A DNA stretch of 64,000 bases from contig NW_024465885.1 of assembly GCF_017591425.1 (NCBI RefSeq), positions 45,751,001-45,815,000 on the forward strand, in the 5' to 3' direction. The position numbers and the translations under genes were made by a program. Under the pieces are notes generated by a model. It was given only the letters and a program-made list of their open reading frames with translations. It was not told the origin of the DNA and made no database searches. Positions 23,195 through 35,504 of the stretch are shown piece after piece. This DNA comes from Ochotona curzoniae (lineage: Eukaryota; Chordata; Mammalia; Lagomorpha; Ochotonidae). The stretch's first letter is position 1. Each line of letters starts with the position of its first letter.

Positions 23195-23514
23195 GGGCCC
23201 GGTGTGGTAGCCTAGCAGCTAAAGTCCTCACCTTGCACACACCAGGATCCATACGGGCACTGGTTTGTATCCTGGCAGCTCCACTTCACATCTGCTCTCT
23301 ACTTGTGGCCTGGGAAAGCAGTCAAGGACAGCCCAAAGCCTAAAACCCTGCACCCACATGGGAGACCCAGAAGAGGCTCCTGGTTCCTGGGTTTGGTTTG
23401 GTGCAGCTCCATCCATTGCGGCCATTTGGGGAGTGAATCAACCGATGAAAGATCTTCCTCTCTGTCTCTTCTCCTCTCTGTGTATCTGACTTTCTAATAA
23501 AGTAAAAAATAAAA
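23195..23514 (+). mobile_element. Pika-type CSINE, full length
   Basis: Begins 'gggcccggtgtggtagccta', followed by 'gcagctaaagtcctcacctt', 'cctgggaaagcagtcaagga', 'gggagacccagaagaggc', 'ggccatttggggagtgaatc', 'agatcttcctctctgtctct' and an A-rich tail. It is flanked by an imperfect 18-bp target-site duplication. Confidence 0.94.
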
Positions 23515-23532
23515 AGAATTGCAATAGATTGA
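23515..23532. repeat. Target-site duplication, right copy
   Basis: 'agaattgcaatagattga' follows the A-rich tail of the CSINE and pairs with 23176-23193. Confidence 0.75.
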
Positions 23533-23705
23533 GAAGAAATCTAAGATCCATTTTTCTGTAGGAAACAAATTATTACTCAAACATTTAGCAGATCTAAACC
23601 AAATAAAAGAGAAATAATGTAAATGCGTGTATATTAGGAATAAACATGGGTGTGACCCAAAGCTAAAACCTGCTCCTGGATTGCAATATTTAAGAAGCAT
23701 AAAAG

Positions 23706-23763
23706 ATCTATAAAACCAAAAAATAACCAGGAAGGAAAAATTGGCAATTCTTCCAAATTTCCT
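23706..23763 (+). repeat. 58-bp direct repeat, copy 2
   Basis: Gap-free match (52/58) to 22227-22284. No known consensus is recognised on either side; the sequence to the right becomes T-rich. Confidence 0.85.
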
Positions 23764-26700
23764 GTAAAGATAAATTTTTTTATTTTTTAATACTATCTCT
23801 TCTACTTATATCTGGAAAAAATGTGAAGAAACTCATAATCATGAAACTGTAGACCAATCACCCTCATTATTACAGACTATCAAATTGCAAAAGAAAAAGT
23901 AATGGCAACTAAGTTTTGGAAATGTATTCTACAAACGTCACGTGGGGATCAAAAGGACTCTCTTCTAAAAATGCCAAAGCAATTCACCAAGGAAACTTCG
24001 AGATAATGTGCTGCCTTCCTTTAAACAGGAAAAGATAAATGAAAATAAAATCATCAGAGGTTAAAATATGTTTAATATGTAGTCAGAAATACTGAGTTTC
24101 TCAAAAATCTCCTAATAAATTGGGACTAGATACACATTTTCTTTAAGATGATAAATGCACTACCACCCTCCGCCAGCCAGTTATCTGTAGTGTTAAAGCA
24201 CTAGGGACACCTTTCTTTCTGGTTTGGAATGGTCTTGCTGCCTCTACATACTATGTTTTCACACAACTGCTGATTTTTCCTTTGTGTTTTTCTTGATTCC
24301 AACACTTTCTCTAAGAAATATGTGACAGCATCAGGAAAGACATTATGGCTGTAGAATGCAAAACCAGGCACCATGTGTTGCACGATTCTTTCTCATCACA
24401 AAACTCTTTGAAAATCTTCAGAAATATTCCGGAAAAAATACATCTCATGCAACTAAGCAGCAGATTCTGCATAAAGTTATAGATCTCAGCGAGCCATTGA
24501 AGTCTTTTGGGGACCCCAAAGAAACAAACTGCTCAACTCCAAAGGAATTATCCATGTATTGTCTCAACAGGTCATCCTGCAAGGTTTTGGAGAGGAATAG
24601 CCACTACTTATGCCTTTTCAAAAAGAGAAATATTTTCTGAGAGCAAGAGCACACTGGCTGTAGGAACATGAGCTACGCACGTGGCAACACAATGTGGCCA
24701 CAGTACCGTGAATTTCATCACTCTGTGATACAGCCTGGCTCATTGCACAAAGATTAGGATGTTATCAAATAGAAGCAAAGCTGGAGTCTTTCACCAGGAC
24801 TTTTGGGAAATCCTGTGTCTTTCCTGGGTCTTGCCTTTTTCCATCAATAAAGAATCAATCATGTTATATGCCCTGGAGTTGTTACAGACCTGAAACACGT
24901 AGGGGAAAGCACTCATGAGCATAATTTATTATTATTAATACATAAGTGTGCCTATTATGAATCTATTACAATTCAGGCCAGCCCTGGGTAAGTGCCAATG
25001 AGACCGAGATGTGGGATAAAAACGCAAAGCATCTCACTTAGAGGCAATTAAAATGTACCATTCTTGTTCAAAATCTGTTTCCACGAGTAATTACCCGTCA
25101 GCTGTGCATCTGACAATAGTGTGTTTGCTATTACATTACTAATAGGGCCAATCTGCAAAGTGATCAACAGCATGGGGAGTTCCCAGTCTTAAAACCCTGT
25201 TTGCTTTTACAGGTGTCTGTGCTGAAGAGCTGCGATTTGGTTCTAATAATCCCAGTTTTCAGTTAATTTAGAGATCTGTTGTTTTTCACCGTCTCATGGA
25301 AAACTATGGAATGATTAAGGTACATTCAAGGATAACGGGGGCTCCCTCACCCTGTCTGGCCTCATCAAGCTGCACCTTCTTTATGGACCAAGGAATTGCA
25401 TGTGCCTGGACATCCCTGGCATGCTGCTAACATAGAGCGAGTTTTCGGATGCTTAGCTCATGCTGTCTGTCACAGAGGCTCCAGCAGCAATTCACTGGGT
25501 GCCATTTCATCGCAGCATGACTCGGTTTCCACACTTGGAAACACTGCATTCTGTCCAATGTTGAAAGTCTTACGTCATGGCAATGGACCGTGAAAGCAGA
25601 AGGAGCCATTCCTTATAGTATAGAACTTCTCCGCGCCAGTCCTTTCTGCTACCTTCTTTATCGCACATATTCTGTGACATGACTTAATGTATGTAACAGT
25701 CTGACTCCAAAAATAGAGCTGTAATTCATTGCTGATACTCTTTTTTTTCTGTAACTCATACTTGTCTATTTTGATATCTCTTACTCACTGGTCATTAGGG
25801 ATGGACCATCTGACTAGCCATTTATTTTATTTCCTAGGTACTCCCACAGAAGGGTAGTTAAAGCTTAGAACCTCGTGTGTTAATCCTTTCACTCTTCCAT
25901 AATTGCTCTGGAGTGCTGGGTATAGGACCCGTAAGTGTGAGATCACGTCAAGCTATGCTTCTAAACTCTAAATGGAGCTGGTCCTCAGGGACAGATGGAA
26001 TTTCATTGCGTTTCATTTGTGTAATGAAATCATTGTTTGGCCTTCGTTCTGCTCTTTTGCCTTTTTCGACCTTAAGGTGGACCCTTCAAGAGCCCCTTTC
26101 TGCTTCTCTGTGAAAGCTAGGGGAAAACATGGCTTTTAATTTTAAAAGTATGATGCCAAATATATTCTCTGCTTTACAATAGTACTCATTTGCTGTATGC
26201 CTGCATACTTATACAGATGCCCAGAGATAAATCTAGGTATGACTCTCAATCGCATATGAACCTGATCAAATACAAACGCTCGAGTCACCTACCATCACTA
26301 ATTGGCTTCTGCCGTACATTATCCAAACGGGGTAAATTTGATTCCAAATAAGGATATGAACACAACTTTAGCCATCCCTGCGTTACCCTAGAGTACATGT
26401 TAAAATGGAGATTACAAACCTCACCCCAGAAGGACCCAATTCGGAATTACTCATTCTTTAAAAGTTCACTGTACATAGAGACACCATTTCTACAAAGATT
26501 ATTGCAACATAGATTCTGAGTCATACCTGCATTTCTGATACATGGTAAGGGAAAACTCCTCCAATACGTTTCCAGAAAATTCGTCCGATGTGATTCCAGA
26601 AAACTCCTCAGAGGACAAATCCCTATCTTCTGCCTCCCTTTCCTGTACTTTGTTAGTGTAGTTCCAGAAGCCACTAGATTCAACTGGACTTGGTATCACA

Positions 26701-29700
26701 GTTTCACCAGTGGAATCCTAAAAATCTCACCCAGACTGGTCCTCTTCTTGGTGGGCAGAATGGTTTTAAGGCAGTTCTTTAAGAGTTTGCCTTTGCTCCC
26801 CTATCTCCTCCAGAAAACATCAGTGTATCCCTTTTCCAATCACTGTCATATTTTGTCTCACTGAGTTTTGCCAACACTATGTCTTATAAAATTCAGAAAG
26901 ACTATCCGATTTGAGATAGCATTGACCATCCTGTAAATGACACGTTGATATCATAAAAGCACTGGATACACTGAACATAAACTCCCAATAAACGTAGCAG
27001 TACTTTCTAGATCTTCACTTCCTTCCACATTTCTCCTCCAACAACCCTTTATTAAGAAGAATATAGCATATTCATGGGAGTAAGAAAGGTCTTGAATTTT
27101 TTTCAGGCTGTAGCAAGAATAATAACTTCTGTCTGAAACAGAAATAAAGTGGGAGATTCCTATGGAACCAGTCATTCTTTATTCTTTTTTTAATCCTATG
27201 GTGGGAAGTAATTTGAGCAGTCATCTGCAATTGTAGTTGCTGGAGTCTATGGGTCTACCCTGTGATTCATAACAATGACCTCACACAGCATGAGACTTCT
27301 CATTAGAATGATGACATTTCTCCTACTGACCATCATTGTTCTTTTGTGTTTTTTGTATGTGTTTTGTTTTGTTTTCTCATCAGTGTCTGATCATGCAACC
27401 GTGGGTGTTTAATTTTAACTATTTGTTGCCAATAGATGAGGATGTCGGGACTTAGGTTAAAAAATATTCATAGTATTGCTGATGTAGCAATCTCAGACCA
27501 AGGTGGCAGTCACTGTGTTTTTAGGTGCATTTGAGAAACTCTCCAGTGAGTCTAGAGGAAAGTTTCCTCTGGATACATACAGATAGACAAGGCCTCTAAG
27601 GTGTCTTACTCCAAATATGCACATCTTGAAGCGGTGAAATAAACTGAGGTCCAAAGAAGAGGAACTTTTTCCTGAGTTGGAGCTTCATTTTGGTGACCAT
27701 GGAATGCAGCAGCAATTAAGAATTCAGCCGTCTTAATATAAGTTAATAAAATCTCATGCGTGATGAATGGAAAATGGAACTGTCCTGTTAAGGACAGAAG
27801 TCTCAGTGCTCCACTCTGAAGGAGACACACAGTGGCAAACCCTCCCACACGCCTCTACCAGGCATTCCCAATTTGCCACCATGACGAGCTAGCCAACATC
27901 TCAGTATCACCCACAAAAAGAAGTGACCTCAGTGCAAATACTAAACAGCATGAAGTCATCTGTTATCTATTTCCAACCAGTACTTGGAAGTTCCATATCT
28001 CTAAATTTTCATGTGACACCAATCAACAGAAAATTTAAAAGCCCCAACAGATTTTTTTTTTTTCAATTTCATGACAGTTACCTAGGTTTGGAAGGATTTA
28101 TTTCAATCTTATCTCACTGAAAAGTCTGACTGTTCTTTGGAAGACTGTGTTTGCTTCTGACACAGATGGTTCAGGGTGTCATCTACATTTCTCAGCACAT
28201 CAAATTAGTGATCAGGTGAGGACGGTCTGGGAGGAGAATGCCCTTCTCACAAAGAGAAGGGTAAGGAGCAAATAGAAGGCACGTTTTGGAAAGCAATTGC
28301 TGATTTGTAACAAAAAAAATCTTTCCAATATTACATAGAGAACGACAAGGGTAGTTGCTGACTAAATAATACAAAGTACTCATTGTACAAATACTATAAT
28401 GAGAAACAAGGAACTTAAACACAAAAACATAAGCTAAAACTTAACCAGCTTTACCGAAAAACTCATGTCGTATCAAGAAAAAACAAAAAAACAATACTTT
28501 AATCATTGGTTCAGAAACAAAAAGCAGATCTAAATCAACATATGTATGAAAATTTAGATTTGAGTAAAGATGATGATTCAAATCATTGGAAAATAGAGCA
28601 TCATTCCAGAAATAATGTTGAAACAACTAATTCTGCATTAGGAAGATGACAGCAAAACCTTGCCAAATTTAAGGTACAGTGGCATTTAATCACTCAAGAG
28701 TTTCTAAATTTTACTCATTTTAAGAAACAGCCAAGTTCAGGATTTTAAAAGATGCGGCATTTCACCTATCATGTTAATGACTGACCAACCCTTGGAGGAG
28801 CAGCGAGCTGGGGATCTGGGCGGTCTCTGTTCCTTTATGGAGGGAGGGTAAATTGGTGAGCCTCCAGGGAAGTGAATCAACATACAGAGTGTGCTGCTGG
28901 ACCCAGCCATCCACATTTCACGCTTTAGAATTTAACAATCCTGTTGTCCAAAGTCAAGAATGGGAAACGGCATCTTTGGTTTGGCTAAACACCCACGGTA
29001 GGAGCCAGTTACCGCAACAGCACGTTTTCAAGTCACAGAAAAAACAAGGAATGAAAATGTGTTTGTGTGATGCACCTCTACAAGCAGCCATCAGTAACAA
29101 CCCCGCACTCCTAGGAAACTGAGAAACAGGTGTACTCCAGATGCCAGCCAATCCTATCCCTAAGCACACTTGTTCTCCGTTTGTCATTCTCTGAACTCAG
29201 TGCTCCCAAACTCAGATAGACTGCATGAAACTGACAAAATTCCACTTCCCTGTAAGATCAATTGATTCAGAGAACGCATGCTTTGCAGAGTCTTGGATTG
29301 CGCTTCTGGTTCAGACAGGTCAAAGAAGCCCAGCCTCCTCGCTTTACAACTGGGAAGGAAGTGCATCAAAATCCCCAGAACTTGCAACCTGTGCACACTG
29401 CCTGCCTATTTAGTAAAAGTAACGTACCTCTCAAAGCAACAGTCTACTTAGCTTTATAAAAAATTTAATCTTTCTCTCTGACAGACTAAAAATTCAAGAC
29501 AGCACAGCAGTCTTCAGAAATAGCATCTGCCAGTGTCAGATTCACTGACACGCACTCACGAACTCAAAAACAGCAGAAAACAAACCAAAAAAACAAAAAC
29601 AAAAACCCTTCTGTTCTTACCACTGTGCAGTGCTTGCTTTGGAGTGCAGAAGCCCAATAAAGTTTTTGTTTCACCGCTGGTATTCTGAAAAGGGGAAAAC

Positions 29701-29756
29701 AGTATTAACAAGTGAGATCACATTGCTTAAAAGTCATGCTGAGCTTTCAACAGAGG
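23764..29756. other. Long stretch nearly free of recognisable repeats
   Basis: About 6 kb in which I see no CSINE, LTR or clear LINE. The only simple sequence is short T- or A-runs and a TTTTG cluster near 27360-27375. Open frames are at most 94 codons and lack domains. 24990-25180 looks unusually even in composition with several homeodomain-like TAAT cores, so could be conserved non-coding DNA (inference). Confidence 0.4.
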
Positions 29757-29773
29757 AATAAAACAATATATTA

Positions 29774-30029
29774 AGGAGCCGACATTGTAGTGTAGGGAGT
29801 AAAGCTACTGTCTGCAAAGTCAGCATCCCATATGGGCACCAATTCACATCCTGGCTGCTCCACTCTTAACGTAAGATCCTTGATAATGACCCAAGTATTT
29901 GGACGCTGCCACCCAGGAAGCTTCTGCCTGGCAATACCCCCATGGCAGCAGCAGGCATCTGGGAAGTGAACCAACAGATGGAAAATCTCTCTTTGTAACT
30001 GAATTTCCAAACAAACAAACCTTTGAAAC
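29774..30029 (+). mobile_element. CSINE, older copy
   Basis: 'aggagccgacattgtagtgt', 'gtcagcatcccatatgggca', 'acatcctggctgctccact', 'gcatctgggaagtgaaccaa' and 'cagatggaaaatctctctt' are in CSINE order with internal loss. 'ataaaacaata' occurs both at 29758-29768 and at 30030-30040, so is a plausible target-site duplication. Confidence 0.82.
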
Positions 30030-30040
30030 ATAAAACAATA

Positions 30041-30494
30041 CAGTATAAAAAGATTTAAAATTTTAAGCAGAGAACTCTTTTCATTAACCATTTGATGTAG
30101 GCATACTTTTCAAGCTGGGCTGATTCTTGGATAGTGATGTTGGTTGCAGAATGCGTAAGTACTCACTTATGCTAAGAGAACTCACTAGGCATATTTTTAT
30201 TATCCCATCACTTACTATGATTTTAATCCACTTCCCATATCTCTTTTCCATTTCTGATCCTGAAACACCTAAAATGGAGAAAACTGTGGAAAAAACCTAA
30301 TCTATGGACACTTTATTTCACTGTGTAATATCTTCATTTCAAAAACAAGGAATCTGAAAGAGCTGAAAAATAGAGCTAGTAATTCAAACTTCCTGCTGCA
30401 CAAAAAGATGTGATTTTTATGGGCCAATTTTCAAATACAATTCTATTTCATTCATAGAAGGCCATTTAAATAATCACTTCTACTGAGAGTCAAT
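30041..30494. other. Unique stretch
   Basis: No repeat or exon recognised. Confidence 0.35.
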
Positions 30495-30800
30495 GCTGGG
30501 TGCAACACGATTGCTCAGTGGCTAGATCCTCACCAAGCAAGTATCAGGATCCCATATGGATACCAGTTTGTGTCCCAGCTGCTCCACTTCACATCCAGCT
30601 AGATGCCTATGGCCTGGGAAAGCAGCCCCGGATGGTCCAAAGCCTTGGGAGACACAGCAGTAGCTCCTAGCTCCTGGCTTCAAATTGGCTCAGCTCCAGT
30701 CACTCTATTTAGGGAGTGAACCAGCAGACAGAAGATTTTTCTCTCTCCTTCTCTCCAAAATCTGATCTGCCTTTCCAATAAAAATTAATAAATCTTAAAG
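30495..30800 (+). mobile_element. CSINE, intermediate-age copy
   Basis: 'cagtggctagatcctcacca', 'aggatcccatatggatacca', 'gtcccagctgctccacttca', 'ggcctgggaaagcagccc', 'agctcctagctcctggcttc', 'agggagtgaaccagcagaca' and an 'aataaaaattaataaatctt' tail. About 15 bp of the middle 'gaccctgcaccc' segment are missing. Confidence 0.9.
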
Positions 30801-31267
30801 AAGAGTCGTCTCTTATTGTTATTAGTAATCTCATATATCATCACAATCCCATGTCTTGGAATCTTTGGATGCTCATGTACTGTGGTGATCATTGCAAATC
30901 GCTTTGGGAGCCAAGAACTAGAAGCTGAACCAGTGCCCACTGAAAGTGGCATTAGCTTATGCCACATAGCTATAGCCACTCACATCAAATATCAAGCAGA
31001 TATTGTAAGTAACTAAACAGCATTACACCAAATGGTTGAAGAACCTCAGGGATTTTTGCTCGGGAAAAACATATAGGAAAATGCTCAAAGTTATTTGCAG
31101 GAGCAATGCTCCTGACTATGGAACAGTAGGCAGAATCTGGAGATACTTCGCTCACCAAAAGTTCAGAGGCAATGCTTCGGACCTGGCTGAATCTCCTGCA
31201 AGGCACAGACACCCCCATACAAAGAATCGCCTGCTCTAATGTGTCAGTAGAGATGAGCCTGAAACAC

Positions 31268-31292
31268 CTTTGTTTTGTTTTGTTTTGTTGTT
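31268..31292. repeat. (TTTTG)n short repeat
   Basis: Four to five TTTTG units, followed directly by a minus-strand CSINE fragment whose reversed A-tail may have seeded it. Confidence 0.8.
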
Positions 31293-31298
31293 TTCTTT

Positions 31299-31476
31299 TA
31301 CATTTTGAGAAGCAAAGAGAGATAAAGCCTCCCATGAGTTGATTCACTCCCATAGCCAGGGGCTATAATTCAGAGCTGGAAAACTCAATCCAGGTCTCAT
31401 GGTAGCAGGAATACAACTGTTTGAGCTGCTTCCCAGGGCACAAGAGGGCAGGAAGCCAGACTGGGAATGGCCAACC
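31299..31476 (-). mobile_element. CSINE, old subfamily, fragment
   Basis: Plus strand: 'gaagcaaagagagataaagc', 'gagttgattcactcccat', 'ctcaatccaggtctcatgg', 'ttgagctgcttcccagggca' and 'ggaagccagactgggaatgg'. The tRNA-like head is not visible, so the copy is truncated at its 5' end. Confidence 0.7.
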
Positions 31477-33090
31477 TTGACCACTTGCCCAAGGTAATCT
31501 CTTTCAGTAACAGTTATGTAAGTCAGGGAGACTTAAGGAAGCTGCCATGCCAAGTTCTCCAACTGCTCACCACAGGTGCAGCAGGAGCAAGGACCTTAGT
31601 GAATGCAAGAAGCAGGGGCTGGCTATGGGGTGCCATGCAAAGACCCACATTGTAATGCAATCTTACTTCCTCTGGCTGATATCCAAAGAAGAAAAAGCAC
31701 CATGTTCAAATCAACTTTATTGTGCTTATTGCCCCTTTGATGAATTTCAGTAAAGGTATAACCTTGAAACTTAACTAAGTGCCCTTGCCACGGAAGCAAA
31801 ATAAAAATAAATAGGTCTAACTTGGAGGAAAATGCCAACCTACAGGTCATGAAGTCTATGGAAATGATGACTTATCAAGCCTGGCCTTTGGCATATCCAT
31901 GTACAATCCTGTTTGGATTCCCAGGAAAAATCCTGTCTGTTTCAAGTAATTTGAATTAACCTTTCCCTCACTCACCCTTAATATTAGTGGTTGGGTATTT
32001 TTATTTCAATGTATGAATTCAATTTGAAACTGAGTGGAGAGAATGCCAAAAACATGAGTGATTCATTCACATGGCATGCGTGCATTTTACTATGTTACTG
32101 CTTTAACTTACAGCCTGTTAGTAATTACACAAGGTAACCTCAACATGGCCACAGCAACCCTTCTGTATTCCAGGAAAGTGTGTTGCAAGACCCAGGAGAT
32201 GGCACAGATACTTGTGAACCTTGTATTTTGTATGATTTCCCCCCATAAATTCACGTCTATGACGAAGCTTATCTATGATAAAGTTTATAAATTATGTACC
32301 ACAGGTGACTAACACGAATACAAAATAGAACTAGTACAACAACATAATAAAATTATCAGAATCAATTCTCTAGCTCCATTATTAAATAAAATAAAGCTCT
32401 AGATTACTGCAACAGTCAATTCAAAAGCTGAAACGGCTGCTGTGATTAACAGGAGGGCAGTGCATATGGGCTGGAAACATTGGACAATGATACAACTCAG
32501 GCAGAACAGAATCACATGGCAAGAGATGTATCATGCTATTCAGAACAGTGTGCAATTCAAAACTTATGACTTATTTCTGGATTTTTCCTTTAATATATTC
32601 AGACTGGTTGATGGCAGATAACTGTAGCAATGACTGAAGCAAGGGGAGGAATTCTGTGCAATTACACCACACATGGATGAACAAAGTCCTTGGCAATCTT
32701 GAGTCCAGAGGCAGCATTTCCTGCCATAGTTCTTCAATTTCAGTCTTGCAGTGGATTGCTCAGACCCACAGAGATGTGATGTCATCAGGAGAACCATTCT
32801 TTCCTGCACTGTGACCACAGAGGGTATGACCAGGCAGAGAAGGGCCAGGAGCAGACCCTGCAGTGAACAAGGCCAGAGCAGCTCTCAGACCACAGGTAAG
32901 GCAGTCCAGTGAGGGATCAGGCCACTCGAGGCAAAGTACCCATTACTCTTGAATGTGGAATGTCACATGCCAGATTCCTACATCTGAGGGAGATTCCGTT
33001 TTCCCTTCTCATTTTAAAAATGCACATTAAAAAACCTACATGAACTTCATTTTTTTTAATCTAAAGGAATCTATCACTTTTTCAAAATTT
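31477..33090. other. Unique stretch
   Basis: No repeat or exon recognised. Open frames are at most 84 codons with no domain signature. Confidence 0.35.
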
Positions 33091-33391
33091 TTAAAATCTT
33101 TATTTGAAAGGCATATTTACAGAGAGAGACAGAGAGAAAGAGGCATCCTCCATCCACTGGTTCATTCCCCAAATGGGCACACAGCTGGAGTTGAGCCAAT
33201 CTGAAGCCAGAAGCCGAGAGCCAGGAGCTTCTTCTGCGTTTCCCACATGGGTGCAGGAGCCCAACGGCTTGAGCCGTTGTCTGTTCATTGCAGACCATTA
33301 GCAGGGAGCTGGATGGGAAATGTAGCAGCCAGGATTTTAGGCAATGCCCACAAGAAACCCTGATGCCACAGGCAGGAACTTAGCTGGCTCC
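33091..33391 (-). mobile_element. CSINE, near full-length
   Basis: Plus strand: 'aaatctttatttgaaaggca', 'cagagagagacagagagaaa', 'ctggttcattccccaaatgg', 'cccacatgggtgcaggagcc', 'agcagggagctggatgggaa' and 'gtagcagccaggatttta'. The head is diverged. Confidence 0.88.
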
Positions 33392-33561
33392 AACTCTAAT
33401 CTCTTAATTAAATTTTCCCTTGACATTTTCCAAGTGCCCTTGTAGAGATAAAATACCAGGAAGGCAGGGAGATGTTATGGGAAGGGAAATCAGTCCTTAT
33501 TAGTCATCTGTCAATAATGCCAATACTTTCTTTGTGATCATCTCATTGTTTAGAGTACATA

Positions 33562-33593
33562 TGTAATTATTTGAAAGGAAGAGTTATACACAC

Positions 33594-33628
<35 letters not shown>

Positions 33629-33940
33629 ATGAAGGAAGGGAGGGATGCAGGGAAGAAAAATGAGAGAGAAAAATAGAAAGAGAAATTTTGCATCCATAGG
33701 TTCACTCCTCAAAACCCAACAATGATGGTTGTTGGATTGTAAGGGCCAGGGGCATCTACAAATTCTCCCAGTTCTCTGAGTACAAGAGCCCAAGTACTTG
33801 AGCCAATGCTCACTATTTTTCCCTGGAGTGCGAAACAGGGAGTGGGATAGGAAGTGGAGCAACCAAAACACAGCCAGCACCCAGGGGGATGCCAGCATCA
33901 CAAGCGGTGGCTTCATCCACCATGCTACAATGTCGGCCCC
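33562..33940 (-). mobile_element. CSINE with expanded GA tract
   Basis: The tail-side purine block is expanded to roughly 95 bp of almost pure purine (33592-33688). The rest is standard: 'aagagcccaagtacttgagc', 'gggagtgggataggaagtgg', 'gggggatgccagcatcacaa' and 'catgctacaatgtcggcccc'. Without the expansion it would be of ordinary length. Confidence 0.88.
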
Positions 33941-34150
33941 ACAATCCAACGCGTGATTGTTCCAGATTTTCATCCCTTGATTCTATTTCGCTCTGATCTG
34001 CCTTTGAAGTCAGGGAGACCAAGTCTCACCCCCTTCCTACTCTGTCCCTGCAGTGGGTTCTTTTTCTTCTACCTGTTATTCTCATCAGCCTTTTCTTTTC
34101 TGCTTCCTGCTGTATTTTTACTGGGAATGCAAAGATACTATAAATTTCCT

Positions 34151-34275
34151 GGTAGTGCAGTGCTGTGATGCACTGGGTCAAGCTGCTGCCTGTGACACCA
34201 GCATACGCTATAAGTGCAAGTTTGAGAAGTGAGTTCATTTCTGATCCTGCTCCATGTTGATGGCCTGGGAAAAAC
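34151..34275 (+). mobile_element. CSINE 5' fragment
   Basis: 'ggtagtgcagtgctgtgatg', 'gctgctgcctgtgacacc' and 'tgttgatggcctgggaaa' follow the first half of a CSINE. The 3' half is absent. Confidence 0.6.
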
Positions 34276-34616
34276 AGAAATACTAAGAATATTAGAACAG
34301 AGCCTAAAGCACGGCCCACACAGCCAGTAGCCCCCAACGTCCCTGATACTGTCATTCGTTCAAAATTTCACCAGCAAAATTTCAGGAAGCACTCCCCTAG
34401 GGTAAACCAACATGATGAAATGAAAATCAAGTGCAGGCATGCGTAGTGGGGGCAAACGTGGCTGTCATCAGCATATCACCTCCAAGGTAGCAATGAAAAG
34501 CTTTCAGCTCTGGAAGCAACTCCAGGATAAATGTGACCATTCCACAAACCTGAGGCGTGGTTAACTTATGGCTGTGAACAAGTATTTTAACACACACATA
34601 CAATTTCTGACATATT

Positions 34617-34632
34617 AAGAATATGGCTAGAA
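34617..34632. repeat. 16-bp flanking direct repeat, left copy
   Basis: 'aagaatatggctagaa' occurs here and again at 35505-35520 without mismatch. Between them lie 872 bp that end in a poly(A). See findings. Confidence 0.9.
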
Positions 34633-34686
34633 CCAGTAGAGGACCATTTCAAAAGTTCATGCCATATGATATAAAAAGATAACTTT

Positions 34687-34983
34687 GGGAGTGCACCTTT
34701 GGGCTAGTGGTTAAAACATAAGTTACAATGTCCCTATTCCTTATCAAAATGACTGCTTCAGGACTAAGCTTTATTTTTCATTTCAGCTCCATGCTAATGC
34801 CAACTCTTAGAGGCAGCTGAAATCTTTGGTTCCCAGGAACCAAAGAAGATCCAAAGAATATATTTTATCTATCCCTGGCGTGGCACAGCCTCAGCTGTTC
34901 AGACATTTGAAGAGTGAACAAGCAAACAGGATCTCTCTCTCCTCTACCACCCTGTCTCTCTGTCTTTTAAGTAACAAGACATA
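34687..34983 (+). mobile_element. CSINE, very old copy
   Basis: 'gggctagtggttaaaacat' (head), 'ttcatttcagctccatgcta', 'gacatttgaagagtgaacaa', 'gcaaacaggatctctctctc' and a CT-rich stretch with 'cttttaagtaaca'. Strongly diverged. The sequences flanking it (34633-34685 and 34984-35081) resemble the two ends of one element, which this SINE appears to interrupt. Confidence 0.6.
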
Positions 34984-35081
34984 CTTTTTTTTTAATGCTT
35001 AAAGATCAGGTTATGTCGGTATATTTTTTGAAGTCCTGGCATGCAAGGATTATTCAAAAGATTCATGAAAATGTATATTCT

Positions 35082-35504
35082 GGGCCCTGAGCGATAGCGC
35101 AGTGGTTAAAGCCCTCGCCGGATCGCCGGGATCCCATATGGGTGCCTGTTCTAATCCTGGCAGCCTTGCTTCCCATCTAGCTCCCTACAGGTGGCCTGGG
35201 GAAGCAGCCGAGGACGGCCCAAAGCCTTGCGACCCTGCACCTGTGTGGAAGACCTGGAAGAGCTCCTAGCTTTGGATTAGTGCAGCACCAGCCGTTGTGG
35301 TCACTTGGGGTGTGAAGCATCAGACGGAAGATCTTCCTCTGTCTCTCCTCCTCTCTGTACATCCACCTTTCTAAATAAAAATAAATAAAATCTTAACTCT
35401 TCCTCTCTGTCCATCCACCTTCCCAATAAAAATAAATTAATCTTAACTCTTCCTCTCTGTCTCTCCTCCTCTCTGTGTATCCGCCTATCATAAAAAAAAA
35501 AAAA
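35082..35504 (+). mobile_element. Pika-type CSINE with triplicated 3' tail
   Basis: The body is intact: 'gggccctgagcgatagcgca', 'gggatcccatatgggtgcct', 'gaagcagccgaggacggccc', 'tcacttggggtgtgaagcat' and 'cagacggaagatcttcctct'. The terminal unit (CT-rich block plus 'aataaaaataaat' and 'cttaac') then occurs three times, at 35332-35397, 35398-35447 and 35448-35504. The last ends in about 15 A. It directly abuts the right copy of a 16-bp direct repeat. Confidence 0.93.
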
